Source: JAGVYE01 sp964502785
GTDB lineage: Archaea > Nanobdellota > Nanobdellia > Woesearchaeales > GW2011-AR9
Length of the DNA stretch: 7,249 nt
Reading direction: 5' to 3'
Assembly (NCBI GenBank): GCA_964502785.1
Contig: CAZCXW010000056.1
Coordinates: 1-7,249 of the forward strand
Below the pieces are notes generated by a model that had not been told where the DNA came from, made no database searches, and saw only the letters and a list, made by a program, of their open reading frames with translations. A program made the position numbers and the translations under genes. Within the stretch, counting starts at the first letter, position 1; every line of letters begins with the position of its first letter. Below are positions 1-6,680 of this stretch, piece by piece.

Positions 1-34
1 GGAGAAAACATTGTTTTAAGCATAATGTGCTCAA

Positions 35-913
35 TTATTTAAGTCCATGACTATACGCGGCACGAGTCCTCTGTAGATGTTTGGCGCGGGCTTCTGAGGA
101 TTGAATTTTACTTCTTGCGCCGCCTGCTAATTCTGCTTTAAGCGCTTTAACAAGTTCGTCAAATTCTGCAAATTCTCGTATGACTCCAGCAGCTACCAGC
201 TGTTTATATCCGTATTGCGCCGTATTGCCAGGTCTAACCATAAATAATGGACCGCCTTCGGTCGCTTCCACAAAATTATGTAATGTGGCAGAACTCTCAC
301 GAAGATTCCTTCCGTTAATAGCAACATCTGCCATCGCATAATAATCTTTCAATATCCCCCATTTATTGACAACGTGAACATGTGCGTTTATTTCGGAAGG
401 TAAATCTTTTAAAATCGGATCTCCGACTAAATATACTTCAGCATGTTCGCCTACTTCTCGTGAAAGAGCATTCATTTTTTGAGAATCATCAGCATACCCT
501 ACGACAAGAATCGGTCTTTCGGAAACAATTCCGTACTTGGCCCTTAATTCTAACTTCTCTTGTTCCGTTAATGGCTGAACACTATTTTTTAGAATGGCAA
601 TATCTATGCTTAATGTTTTCTTTTCCCGAGGAGGCTTTGAAACGTCTGAAATGACGCTTATAACAACATCCGCTAACTCCGATTTTGAAGCTCTTCGGCA
701 ATTTTTGAGTACTGCTTTCGCTCTTTCATGCCCTTCTTCTCCCCATTGAAAAACAACATCATAGGGGGCTGAATCAGCAGTTAAGAAATCATACAATGTC
801 CTGAGCGCATAGACGTCGGCTAATTCCCGAAAGTCCAGAACAACAGAAGGCCTGTGGATAATGCTGCTAGGGAGAATGTTGCCTGCGCCAATGTCCTGAT
901 GGGCTTGTACCAT
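35..913 (-). CDS. GT-B glycosyltransferase-like protein with KdtA-like C-terminal domain
   Basis: 292 residues. The C-terminal half reads like the nucleotide-sugar-binding Rossmann domain of GT-B enzymes, closest by eye to KDO transferase (KdtA/WaaA): a strand-turn region RPILVVGYADDS (about 133-144), then LVGDP (162-166), GILKDYYAMADVAING (186-201) matching the family's 'G-x-L-x-x-x-Y-x-x-A-D-V-A-x-x-G', and HNFVE (212-216) matching its HN-x-x-E motif, followed by a FDELVKAL helix near 251-258. The N-terminal part is only about 115 residues, much shorter than the acceptor domain of KdtA, so this is unlikely to be a true KDO transferase, and archaea do not make KDO lipid A. The ATG is supported by GAGGT four bases upstream (918-922). 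It is transcribed away from the methyltransferase fusion at 1022. Substrate unknown; a GT-B fold is likely, catalysis is not shown. Confidence 0.6.
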   Translation of the reverse strand: MVQAHQDIGAGNILPSSIIHRPSVVLDFRELADVYALRTLYDFLTADSAPYDVVFQWGEEGHERAKAVLKNCRRASKSELADVVISVISDVSKPPREKKTLSIDIAILKNSVQPLTEQEKLELRAKYGIVSERPILVVGYADDSQKMNALSREVGEHAEVYLVGDPILKDLPSEINAHVHVVNKWGILKDYYAMADVAINGRNLRESSATLHNFVEATEGGPLFMVRPGNTAQYGYKQLVAAGVIREFAEFDELVKALKAELAGGARSKIQSSEARAKHLQRTRAAYSHGLK

Positions 914-917
914 TTTT

Positions 918-922
918 ACCTC
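918..922 (-). promoter_or_regulatory. Shine-Dalgarno of the glycosyltransferase-like gene
   Basis: GAGGT, four bases before the ATG at 913. It supports that start and implies a transcript with a 5' leader, in contrast to the divergent gene at 1022, which has none. Confidence 0.6.
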
Positions 923-936
923 TTAAAAATGATTTC

Positions 937-946
937 TTTTTATAAA
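937..946 (-). promoter_or_regulatory. Candidate TATA box for the glycosyltransferase-like gene
   Basis: On the minus strand TTTATAAAAA lies about 28 bases before the ATG at 913. With normal archaeal spacing the transcript would start near 915, which would exclude the good GAGGT ribosome site at 918-922. Either the start lies slightly upstream, or the gene uses the box at 991-1000, which is nearly palindromic and could work in both directions, giving a leader of about 50 bases. Confidence 0.35.
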
Positions 947-983
947 CATTTCCATAAATTTTACAACTAAAAAGTAGTAATTT

Positions 984-1000
984 AGAAATATTTATAAATA
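984..1000 (+). promoter_or_regulatory. Archaeal BRE/TATA promoter for the methyltransferase fusion gene
   Basis: TTTATAAATA (991-1000) is a near-ideal archaeal box A, preceded by purine-rich AGAAAT (984-989) in the place of a BRE. Archaeal transcription normally starts about 22-27 bases downstream of the box centre, which falls at or just before the ATG at 1022. No Shine-Dalgarno precedes that ATG (upstream bases are AAGCCCTCTT), so a leaderless mRNA is predicted. A bacterial -10 reading (TATAAAT) is possible, but no good -35 or ribosome site goes with it. Confidence 0.6.
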
Positions 1001-1021
1001 TGGGAACTGAAAAGCCCTCTT

Positions 1022-2677
1022 ATGGCTACTCTTTTATTTCCGGGGCGTCATCTGGCGCATACAACATTCCAGCAAGATTACATTACGCAGGCTTTACATC
1101 ACCCTATCGAAGACTTAGAAGTATGGACTCAACAAGCTAGACCTGATGGAATGTTGGATCAAATCGTCTTTGCCATAACTTCTTCCAATCAACAATATTC
1201 TCGTTACAATCCCTTGCCCTACTATTTGCGGAGTATTGGCGTAGATCGTTTTGCCAGATCATTTCGTGAACAAGGCATCGCTTCTCGTATCATTGGCATT
1301 CCTCATTATGGACATATTCCCCATTTTGCAGAAAATACACTTAAAGAAATCAGAGAACAAACGGAAGGAGAATTGATTCTCACTCCAGAAAATACGGTCG
1401 TTATGTGTTCAACACCCGTTTTAATTGCCATGTATCAGCAGCTTGGATTTGCCATACTGCCGGCGGAACTTAATTCTCTGAATCCAGAACTATACAAAGC
1501 AAAAACACCTTTAAATCTCGTGGGACTTCTGGCCGATGGAGAAGCTGATTGGCATAGAATCAAAACCCTTCATCGTGAACTTTCTCCAGCGACGATTGCG
1601 TTGTGGGATGACTACCCAGAAATTCCCCGAATGATTCAGACTATTTATAGAGAACCTTTATTGAATGCTCAGGGAAGCCTCACTGATACGCGAAATTATG
1701 CCGTCTATGGCTTTGGCATGAGCAACCGCGATATTTTAGAAGTGAAATATAAAGATATTAAAGCGGCAATCGTTCCTGGAAGAATTGTTGATGAAGGCTG
1801 CGCTGACGGTGGATTACTCACGTTGGTTGCCCGTGATTTCCCTGATTCCGATTTAATAGGCATTGAAATAACCGGAGAATTTTTAGCCAAGGCTCAAGAA
1901 CGGCAGCGCCAAGGAGAATTTGGAGAGTCATTTGTTCATTTTCATCAAAGAAATATTTTGGCTCCTGTTTTGGAACCAGAATCCGTTGATACGATTATTT
2001 GTAACTCCACGACTCACGAATTATGGTCCTATGTGGAGCAAGAAAAAACAATAAGAACTTACTTTGCTATGAAATTTGAACAGAATAGAAAAGGCGGACG
2101 TTTGCTCCTCCGTGATGTTGTTGGTCCTGAAGAGAAAGAAAGGGAAGTCTATCTATGGTGTAATGCAAATGATGGTTCTAATGAAGATATTTTCAAATCC
2201 TGTTCTTCTCCACAAGAATTAGATGCTCATTTAAAAGGATTATCTACTCAAGCCAGATTTTATCGTTTTGCACAAGATTTCTTAGCAGAACAACGGGCTA
2301 AGGGAAAACGTGGTTCAGAAACACAAATAAGTTACATAGAAGAGAAAATTGGAGATACGAATTATCTCGTTCTTTCGTTAAAAGATGTAGTGGAGTTTAT
2401 GACGCATAAAGATTATACTGAAAATTATCAAAGCGAGTGCAATGAAGAATTTGCGTTTTGGAACTTTTCACAATACAAAAGACTTGCGCAAGAAATAGGG
2501 TATTCTGTTATTGAAAATCCTAATCATCCAGAAGAATGGTCACGGGCATATACAAGCTCTTGGATCGAGCACAATCGCTGGGAAGGAAAAGTGAAATTAT
2601 ATACCAGAGGTGAGAATGGCTTGAACCTTTTGGCAAATCCAGTGACAAATATGGTTCTGGTCTTAGAAAAACGATGA
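1022..2677 (+). CDS. Fusion protein: NadM-like nucleotidyltransferase domain plus class I SAM-dependent methyltransferase
   Basis: 551 residues. Residues 1-200 resemble archaeal NMN adenylyltransferase (NadM): FPGRHLAH (6-13) sits where NadM has GRFQPxHxGH, QIVFAITSSNQQYSRYNPL (47-65) matches the 'GIGSAQ-SHT-NPF' segment, and TVVMCSTPVLIAMYQQLGF (125-143) matches the 'NP-V-LF-G' strand-helix. However, HxGH is not intact (HTTF at best) and the ISTxxxR motif appears as KTPLNLV, so adenylyl transfer may be lost. Residues 251-375 are a Rossmann methyltransferase: motif I VDEGCADGG (256-264), acidic E282 ending strand 2 (GIEIT), strand 4 VDTIICNSTTHELWSY (322-337), and GGRLLLRDVV (358-367). A helical insert (about 370-470) and a closing beta segment to 551 follow. 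The methyl acceptor is unknown. The start is set by the TATA box 26 bases upstream; translation is probably leaderless. The stop overlaps the next start by four bases. Methyltransferase fold is confident; the N-terminal call is moderate. Confidence 0.75.
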   Translation: MATLLFPGRHLAHTTFQQDYITQALHHPIEDLEVWTQQARPDGMLDQIVFAITSSNQQYSRYNPLPYYLRSIGVDRFARSFREQGIASRIIGIPHYGHIPHFAENTLKEIREQTEGELILTPENTVVMCSTPVLIAMYQQLGFAILPAELNSLNPELYKAKTPLNLVGLLADGEADWHRIKTLHRELSPATIALWDDYPEIPRMIQTIYREPLLNAQGSLTDTRNYAVYGFGMSNRDILEVKYKDIKAAIVPGRIVDEGCADGGLLTLVARDFPDSDLIGIEITGEFLAKAQERQRQGEFGESFVHFHQRNILAPVLEPESVDTIICNSTTHELWSYVEQEKTIRTYFAMKFEQNRKGGRLLLRDVVGPEEKEREVYLWCNANDGSNEDIFKSCSSPQELDAHLKGLSTQARFYRFAQDFLAEQRAKGKRGSETQISYIEEKIGDTNYLVLSLKDVVEFMTHKDYTENYQSECNEEFAFWNFSQYKRLAQEIGYSVIENPNHPEEWSRAYTSSWIEHNRWEGKVKLYTRGENGLNLLANPVTNMVLVLEKR

Positions 2678-3768
2678 ACGTGCCAATATTTTCCTCAGAA
2701 CAAAAAGCAAAATACGCTGAAACCCGCTTATGCGGCAGTAATGTAACTCCAGCAATGGTAGATGAAATTCTCTTATATAATGGTTTTCTGCCGTCAATGT
2801 TAGAGCAAAAATTGGAAGGCACAAATGCCCAACGCGTGCAGCAAGAAAATGGGCGGGAGCCTATTTATTATACCTCCGACAGGATTTTGCACATTTCTCA
2901 ATTCAGTGGTTTTGGCCGACGAAAAAGGTACGAAGAAATGATTGATTTGTATAAAGAGATTTGTGGAAGAGATTTGCGTTTCAAATCTCTTGAACTCCAT
3001 GATAATCCGCGGCAAACAAATTTAGCATACGATAATTATGCTTATGATTTTGTGAAAAAATTATTTATCGAAGGAACAATGAATGATATTTCTACAATTC
3101 TTATCGGGCCAGTGCAGGCCGTATCCAAGCAGGCTGAAAGAAGATGTTTGCTTACGACGGAATATATTGATGCCCAAGTCATTGTGGTTGATGAAAGAGA
3201 AGTCCTTAATTTAAGTTATGTGTATGCCGATCAGGCTGGAATTATTCTTGATAAAATGATGCGGGAATATGAAGCGTTGACAAAAAATCAGGGAAAGAAT
3301 CCTAAAGAAATTTCAGTCTATATGTTTGGCCGTGTTGGTGGTTTACATGAAGAAATGCAGCGCCAAGATATCTTAATCCCAACAAGTATCATTGATGAAA
3401 TCGATTTGCTTGAGAACAAACCACAAAAATATCCCATTCATAACATCTTTAATAATGGAAGCGGACGCGATGGCGTTTGTTTTAATCCCAGTTCCGTTAT
3501 TCGGGAGACGCTGGAACAATTGGAACAAGCGAAATCACAGGGATGCATCGGAGTAGAGATGGAAGTGCGAGAAGCTGTTGAATCAATCAACCGGGCGAGA
3601 AGACGATATCAAGGCAGGCTGCATTTACGTTTTGGTTTTGTAGGATATGTTTCTGATCTGCCCCTGAAGGGAGACACTCTCGCTGAAGAGTTAGATTCTG
3701 ATAGAGGCGAGCAAAAAGCAGTTGAAATAATCTTAAAAGATATTATTTTTCATGCGCAGATATCTTAG
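2674..3768 (+). CDS. Nucleoside phosphorylase-like protein (NP-I/MTAN type C-terminal region)
   Basis: 364 residues. The C-terminal part follows the order of motifs in hexameric purine/uridine phosphorylases and MTA/SAH nucleosidases: VYMFGRVGGLHEEMQRQDILIP (215-236), like 'GtaGgL----GDlvi'; the segment NNGSGRDGVCFNPSS (260-274); GVEMEV (293-298), matching the ribose-binding VEME motif; and GYVSDLP (324-330), matching the 'VSD' strand whose Asp (here D328) is the catalytic acid in NP-I enzymes. The first 200 residues are longer than the family norm (whole enzymes are about 230-260) and I do not recognise them, apart from a possible Rossmann-like stretch TILIGPVQAV (141-150). Substrate cannot be read; the family cleaves N-glycosidic bonds of ribonucleosides by phosphate or water. 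Its ATG overlaps the stop of the methyltransferase fusion (ATGA) and has no Shine-Dalgarno, indicating translational coupling. Another alpha/beta fold remains possible. Confidence 0.55.
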   Translation: MNVPIFSSEQKAKYAETRLCGSNVTPAMVDEILLYNGFLPSMLEQKLEGTNAQRVQQENGREPIYYTSDRILHISQFSGFGRRKRYEEMIDLYKEICGRDLRFKSLELHDNPRQTNLAYDNYAYDFVKKLFIEGTMNDISTILIGPVQAVSKQAERRCLLTTEYIDAQVIVVDEREVLNLSYVYADQAGIILDKMMREYEALTKNQGKNPKEISVYMFGRVGGLHEEMQRQDILIPTSIIDEIDLLENKPQKYPIHNIFNNGSGRDGVCFNPSSVIRETLEQLEQAKSQGCIGVEMEVREAVESINRARRRYQGRLHLRFGFVGYVSDLPLKGDTLAEELDSDRGEQKAVEIILKDIIFHAQIS

Positions 3769-3769
3769 T

Positions 3770-4747
3770 TTATCTCTTCAGGTACTGTTCAAATTGGAAA
3801 GCGATATTTTCTAACTTTTCTTTTCCTTCTACTTTCTCGAGCATAAATGAGGGTAAACTTTCTAATCCGAATCGGCCCCCAAGGATTCCTGCGCAAATCG
3901 CGTCCAGAGAATCAATATCACCGCCAAAATATGTTGCTTGTTTTAATCCTGTAAAAGTGTCAGGAGCATGTTTAACAATATATAAGGAAGACACTGCTGT
4001 CCTCATCGAAGCGCATGGCAATCCATATATTTTCCGCGTTGGATCTTTGAATGGAGAAATCGGCTGAGGCCCGCAGAGATCTTCATAATCTAATTCCGTC
4101 AATTTTTCAGGTCGATCCAATCTATTCGCTTTTTCCAGCAATTGCAATGTTTCTTTCTCATCAATGAATTGCTGGCAATAGTTGATGACTCCATCCTGTT
4201 TTCTTTTTTTTAGGATCATGTATTCCGCAGCCCGGGCAATAAGAATGCTCGCCGCTCTTGCTTTGGGATGCGGGTGGGTGGCATCAGCATTGATAACAGC
4301 ATACTCATTTATTTTTTCTGGAGAAGCAAATCCTAAAGGGACTGCTCTCATTGGCGGCGCATTTCCAGGATCATTTCTTTTTCTTTGAATATCTCTAATT
4401 TCTTCTATTTTCTTTTTTCCTTCGTACCAATCTTTAATCGAACCATGTCCTTGCCGGGGGAATCCTTTTTCTTCTGCATCGGCTTCGTATTCCGCTTTCC
4501 ACAATTCCAGCAGCAAATCCCTGGAAAATTCTCGAGGATCCATTAATGCTTTAACCATGCCTATGGAATGCTCTGTATCATCAGAATAAAATCCCGGTTG
4601 ATAATTTTCTCCAGACTTTCCTTCTCTTTGATTTACAAATCTTGTGAAATCAATATTTTCTCTAATCCAATTTCTATCCTGAAATTCTATGCCCGCGCCA
4701 AAAGCATCTCCTATAGCTATGCCTAGTAAAGTATCTTTTATGTTCAT
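3770..4747 (-). CDS. ADP-ribosylglycohydrolase (DraG/ARH family)
   Basis: 325 residues, full length for the family. ARH enzymes are soluble di-magnesium hydrolases that remove ADP-ribose from proteins, nucleic acids or small molecules. All hallmark segments are present in order: GIAIGDAFGAGIEF (9-22), the first metal site YSDDTE (54-59), GNAPPMRAVPLGF (128-140), THPHPKARAA (157-166), and the second metal site GGDIDS (275-280) followed by the Gly/Ala-rich AICAGILGGRFG (283-294). The usual GGDTDT is changed at its threonines (T to I at 278, T to S at 280); both metal-binding aspartates remain. The start has GAGGT six bases upstream (4754-4758). It is the last gene of the minus-strand operon, 14 bases after nadA, and its stop lies one base from the stop of the convergent phosphorylase-like gene. 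No nitrogenase or ADP-ribosyltransferase is visible, so the target is unknown. Confidence 0.9.
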   Translation of the reverse strand: MNIKDTLLGIAIGDAFGAGIEFQDRNWIRENIDFTRFVNQREGKSGENYQPGFYSDDTEHSIGMVKALMDPREFSRDLLLELWKAEYEADAEEKGFPRQGHGSIKDWYEGKKKIEEIRDIQRKRNDPGNAPPMRAVPLGFASPEKINEYAVINADATHPHPKARAASILIARAAEYMILKKRKQDGVINYCQQFIDEKETLQLLEKANRLDRPEKLTELDYEDLCGPQPISPFKDPTRKIYGLPCASMRTAVSSLYIVKHAPDTFTGLKQATYFGGDIDSLDAICAGILGGRFGLESLPSFMLEKVEGKEKLENIAFQFEQYLKR

Positions 4748-4753
4748 GGAAAT

Positions 4754-4758
4754 ACCTC
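4754..4758 (-). promoter_or_regulatory. Shine-Dalgarno of the ADP-ribosylglycohydrolase gene
   Basis: GAGGT, six bases before the ATG at 4747, inside the 14-base gap after nadA. It fixes the start codon and supports co-transcription with nadA, as there is no room for a promoter in the gap. Confidence 0.7.
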
Positions 4759-4761
4759 TTT

Positions 4762-5772
4762 CTACGTCATTAACTCAAACATTCTCTGGATAGGACGATA
4801 AGCTTTAATCCGCATCTCTTCTGGTACAATGATTTCTGGCTTTTCATTCACTAAAGCATCTTTGGCATTTTCCAGATTATTCTTTTTCATATATGGACAA
4901 AGAGTACAAGGCCCAACGATATTCTTTTCAGGAAACTCCATTTTTAACGTAGATGGCAAGCCGCATTCTGTGGCCAGCAAGTAGGCTGCAGCCTCCGTGT
5001 TAGCAATATCGCGTTTCATGTCGCTAGTTCCCCCGTGCATATCCGCTGCCCTCAAAACAGAGGGATCGCATTCGTAATGGGCAAGAACACGCAATCCTGG
5101 TATTTCTCTTCTATAATGCGCAATCTGTTCTGTCGAAAACTGTTCATGAACAATACACTTCCCTTGCCAATTGATAATTTCTTTGTCAGGAATTTCTTCT
5201 TGTAGATTTTGCCCCATATACAAATCAGGAAGAAAGACAATTTTTTGCTGTGGCAATTTACGAACTATTTTTACGGCATTCGCAGACGTAACACAAACAT
5301 CAACCTCAGCCTTTACCGCCGCTGTTGTATTCACATAACAAACAAAGGCAGCTTCTGGATGGATTTTTCGAAGATCTCGAACATCTTCTGCCGTAATTGA
5401 TTCTGCAAGTGAACATCCCGCTTCCAGAGAAGGAATAACTACTTTCTTTGTCGGATTAAGAATTTTGGCCGTTTCCGCCATGAAATGAACGCCACAAAAA
5501 AGAATCAACCGGGCATCAGTTTCCATTGCTGCTTTGCTCAATTCCAAAGAATCGCCAACAAAATCTGCTACGCCATATTTTATTCCATCTCGCACGTAAT
5601 AATGCGCGAAAATAATCGCTCCTTTTTCTTTTTTAAGACGATTAATTTCTTCAACGGTATGCAACGATCTTTCTAAATCAAATCCTGTTACTCCTTGATT
5701 CTCAAAAAGATCTGATAATTCTTCTCGGCCTAAAATTTGACTAATATTCAGGGGACTAATATTCTTGGACAT
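4762..5772 (-). CDS. nadA: Quinolinate synthase
   Basis: 336 residues. NadA condenses iminoaspartate with dihydroxyacetone phosphate to quinolinate, the precursor of NAD, in the cytoplasm, using a [4Fe-4S] cluster. The sequence shows AHYY (56-59), DFVGDSLELS (70-79), FCGVHFMAETAKILNP (92-107), LEAGCSLAES (116-125), CYVNTTAAVKA (145-155), VTSANAV (161-167), CIVHEQF (206-212), AHYECDP (231-237), GGTS (247-250) and CTLCPYM (289-295). The three cluster cysteines should be C120, C206 and C292, spaced 86 and 86, close to the spacing in characterised NadA proteins. C289 and C292 form a CxxC as in longer NadA types. The start overlaps the stop of the pyruvate-kinase-like gene by one base (TAATG) and has a good Shine-Dalgarno, AGGTGA, four bases upstream (5777-5782). 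The usual partners NadB or aspartate dehydrogenase, and NadC, are not in this window. Confidence 0.97.
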   Translation of the reverse strand: MSKNISPLNISQILGREELSDLFENQGVTGFDLERSLHTVEEINRLKKEKGAIIFAHYYVRDGIKYGVADFVGDSLELSKAAMETDARLILFCGVHFMAETAKILNPTKKVVIPSLEAGCSLAESITAEDVRDLRKIHPEAAFVCYVNTTAAVKAEVDVCVTSANAVKIVRKLPQQKIVFLPDLYMGQNLQEEIPDKEIINWQGKCIVHEQFSTEQIAHYRREIPGLRVLAHYECDPSVLRAADMHGGTSDMKRDIANTEAAAYLLATECGLPSTLKMEFPEKNIVGPCTLCPYMKKNNLENAKDALVNEKPEIIVPEEMRIKAYRPIQRMFELMT

Positions 5773-6677
5773 TATTTCACCTTCCGTTCATGATATTCTG
5801 CGATTGCTGAAAGAAGATTTAATGAACTCAGCACTGCTTCACGCCGCATACACACTTCATCTCCTAACATGAACGTGCGATAACCCATACGGATGAGATT
5901 ATCCACATCTCCAATATCTCGGCATTCTGGTTCGTAACTCTGCGCAAAGGAAGGAAAGATTCTGGAAGCCGCAATCGCTGTTGCATCTACATTAAGAATC
6001 TCTTCCATTGCTCGAATAATATAATGTGGTTTTTGCACTTCCAAGTAAAGATCCCCTCGCGCGGTCATAAGTCGATGTTTAATTTCTTTCGTTTTTATCT
6101 GCTGCAAACCTCTCTGTGATTCAATTTTTAGAACAGGAATTGCCTGTGCATCAAGTTCAAACAATCCTGCCAGATCATTCTTTTCCTCGAAAAAAGAAAG
6201 CATATACGTATGGACGTTATTCTTCACCGCCGCAGAAATGTAATCTTTGTCGGTATTGGTAAAATAACCATGGATGGAAAGGGAAGGGTGTGGAATATTC
6301 ACTGATTCTCCGGGCCCAATAACTCTTCTCGGCCCTTCCTGCATGATTAAACGATTTCCATCCACAGTTAACACCGTCGCTTTTTCACGACCATCGTTGA
6401 AGTAAGCTGCGACCGGCGTTTCTACGGTAATATTGTGGGTTAATTCAATTTCTGTAAAAGGAGGCACGCCAAATGTTTTTACCCGTAATTGTCGTCCTTT
6501 CAAATCAATCCACAAATCCTTATCTCCTGCTCTCTCTTTTAGTCGAGCGATGACTTCTTCGAATGGTTCTTTCACGGGCATAACCGTATTCAACCGTAAG
6601 CCCGAGACACGTGGATGCTTGACTACCTCATCGATAAACGGCGCATACGGAGGGATGGTTACGATGGCAGCAATCAT
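5772..6677 (-). CDS. Short pyruvate kinase-like protein (A and B domains only)
   Basis: 301 residues against about 470 for pyruvate kinase. Motifs follow the kinase in order: GLRLN (26-30) for 'vRlNfSHG', WIDLKGRQLRV (56-66) for 'DTKGPEIRT', a small beta segment (about 68-130) in the place of the B domain ending VNIPHPSL (126-133) like 'VNLP', TDKDYI (142-147) for 'kDkeDl', MLSFFE (159-164) for 'aSFVR', LKIES (183-187) for 'KIEN', MTARGDLYLEV (204-214) for 'MVARGDLGvE', AASRIFPS (236-243) for 'ATQMLeSM', and FMLGDE (269-274) for 'vMLSGET'. The catalytic lysine (K184) and magnesium ligands (E186, D209) are kept with near-normal spacing, but the SHG of the ATP/K+ site is absent, the ATQM threonine is serine, and the C-terminal allosteric domain is missing. 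It may bind magnesium and an enolpyruvate-like ligand without being a true kinase. It starts three bases after the upstream stop, without a Shine-Dalgarno, and overlaps nadA by one base. Confidence 0.75.
   Translation of the reverse strand: MIAAIVTIPPYAPFIDEVVKHPRVSGLRLNTVMPVKEPFEEVIARLKERAGDKDLWIDLKGRQLRVKTFGVPPFTEIELTHNITVETPVAAYFNDGREKATVLTVDGNRLIMQEGPRRVIGPGESVNIPHPSLSIHGYFTNTDKDYISAAVKNNVHTYMLSFFEEKNDLAGLFELDAQAIPVLKIESQRGLQQIKTKEIKHRLMTARGDLYLEVQKPHYIIRAMEEILNVDATAIAASRIFPSFAQSYEPECRDIGDVDNLIRMGYRTFMLGDEVCMRREAVLSSLNLLSAIAEYHERKVK
5777..5782 (-). promoter_or_regulatory. Shine-Dalgarno of nadA
   Basis: AGGTGA, four bases before the ATG at 5772, matches the 3' end of 16S rRNA (complement of UCACCU). 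It lies inside the end of the pyruvate-kinase-like gene and supports independent or coupled initiation at the TAATG overlap. Confidence 0.75.
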
Positions 6678-6680
6678 TTT

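Larger units (their letters stand above)
914..1021. promoter_or_regulatory. Divergent intergenic promoter region
   Basis: The only non-coding stretch of note. It is very AT-rich and lies between two genes pointing outward, so it must hold both promoters unless one gene is driven otherwise. It contains two TATA-like elements: TTTATAAATA at 991-1000, and TTTATAAAAA on the minus strand at 937-946. I see no tRNA, hairpin or riboswitch in it. Confidence 0.7.

Noticed and set aside
1..34. Possible first codons of a further minus-strand gene (ATG at 21-23, reading MLKTMFS to the edge), and the short palindrome AAAACA-T-TGTTTT at 5-17
   Set aside because: Only about eight codons are visible and there is no clear ribosome site. 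A plus-strand frame ending at the TAA at 17-19 is equally possible. The palindrome has a one-base centre and cannot form a stable hairpin.
382..654. Plus-strand 90-codon open frame
   Set aside because: It is antisense to the glycosyltransferase-like gene, has no ribosome site or recognisable domain, and its composition fits a shadow frame.
35..913. Naming the glycosyltransferase-like gene waaA/kdtA
   Set aside because: The acceptor domain is too short and the presumed archaeal host lacks lipid A, so the symbol would imply a function the sequence does not support.
3806..3838. Pyrimidine-rich run on the plus strand, a possible archaeal U-tract terminator for the methyltransferase/phosphorylase unit
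   Set aside because: It lies inside the antisense of the ADP-ribosylglycohydrolase gene and simply reflects Lys/Glu codons (KVEGKEKLE). With one base between the converging stop codons, termination must fall inside the opposite gene, but the exact site cannot be read.
4182..4388. Plus-strand 68-codon frame with a hydrophobic, membrane-like translation
   Set aside because: It is opposite the conserved central part of the ADP-ribosylglycohydrolase; the hydrophobic look comes from the complement of charged codons.
5772..6677. Naming the gene pyk
   Set aside because: The C domain and parts of the ADP and potassium sites are missing; only a family resemblance is supported.
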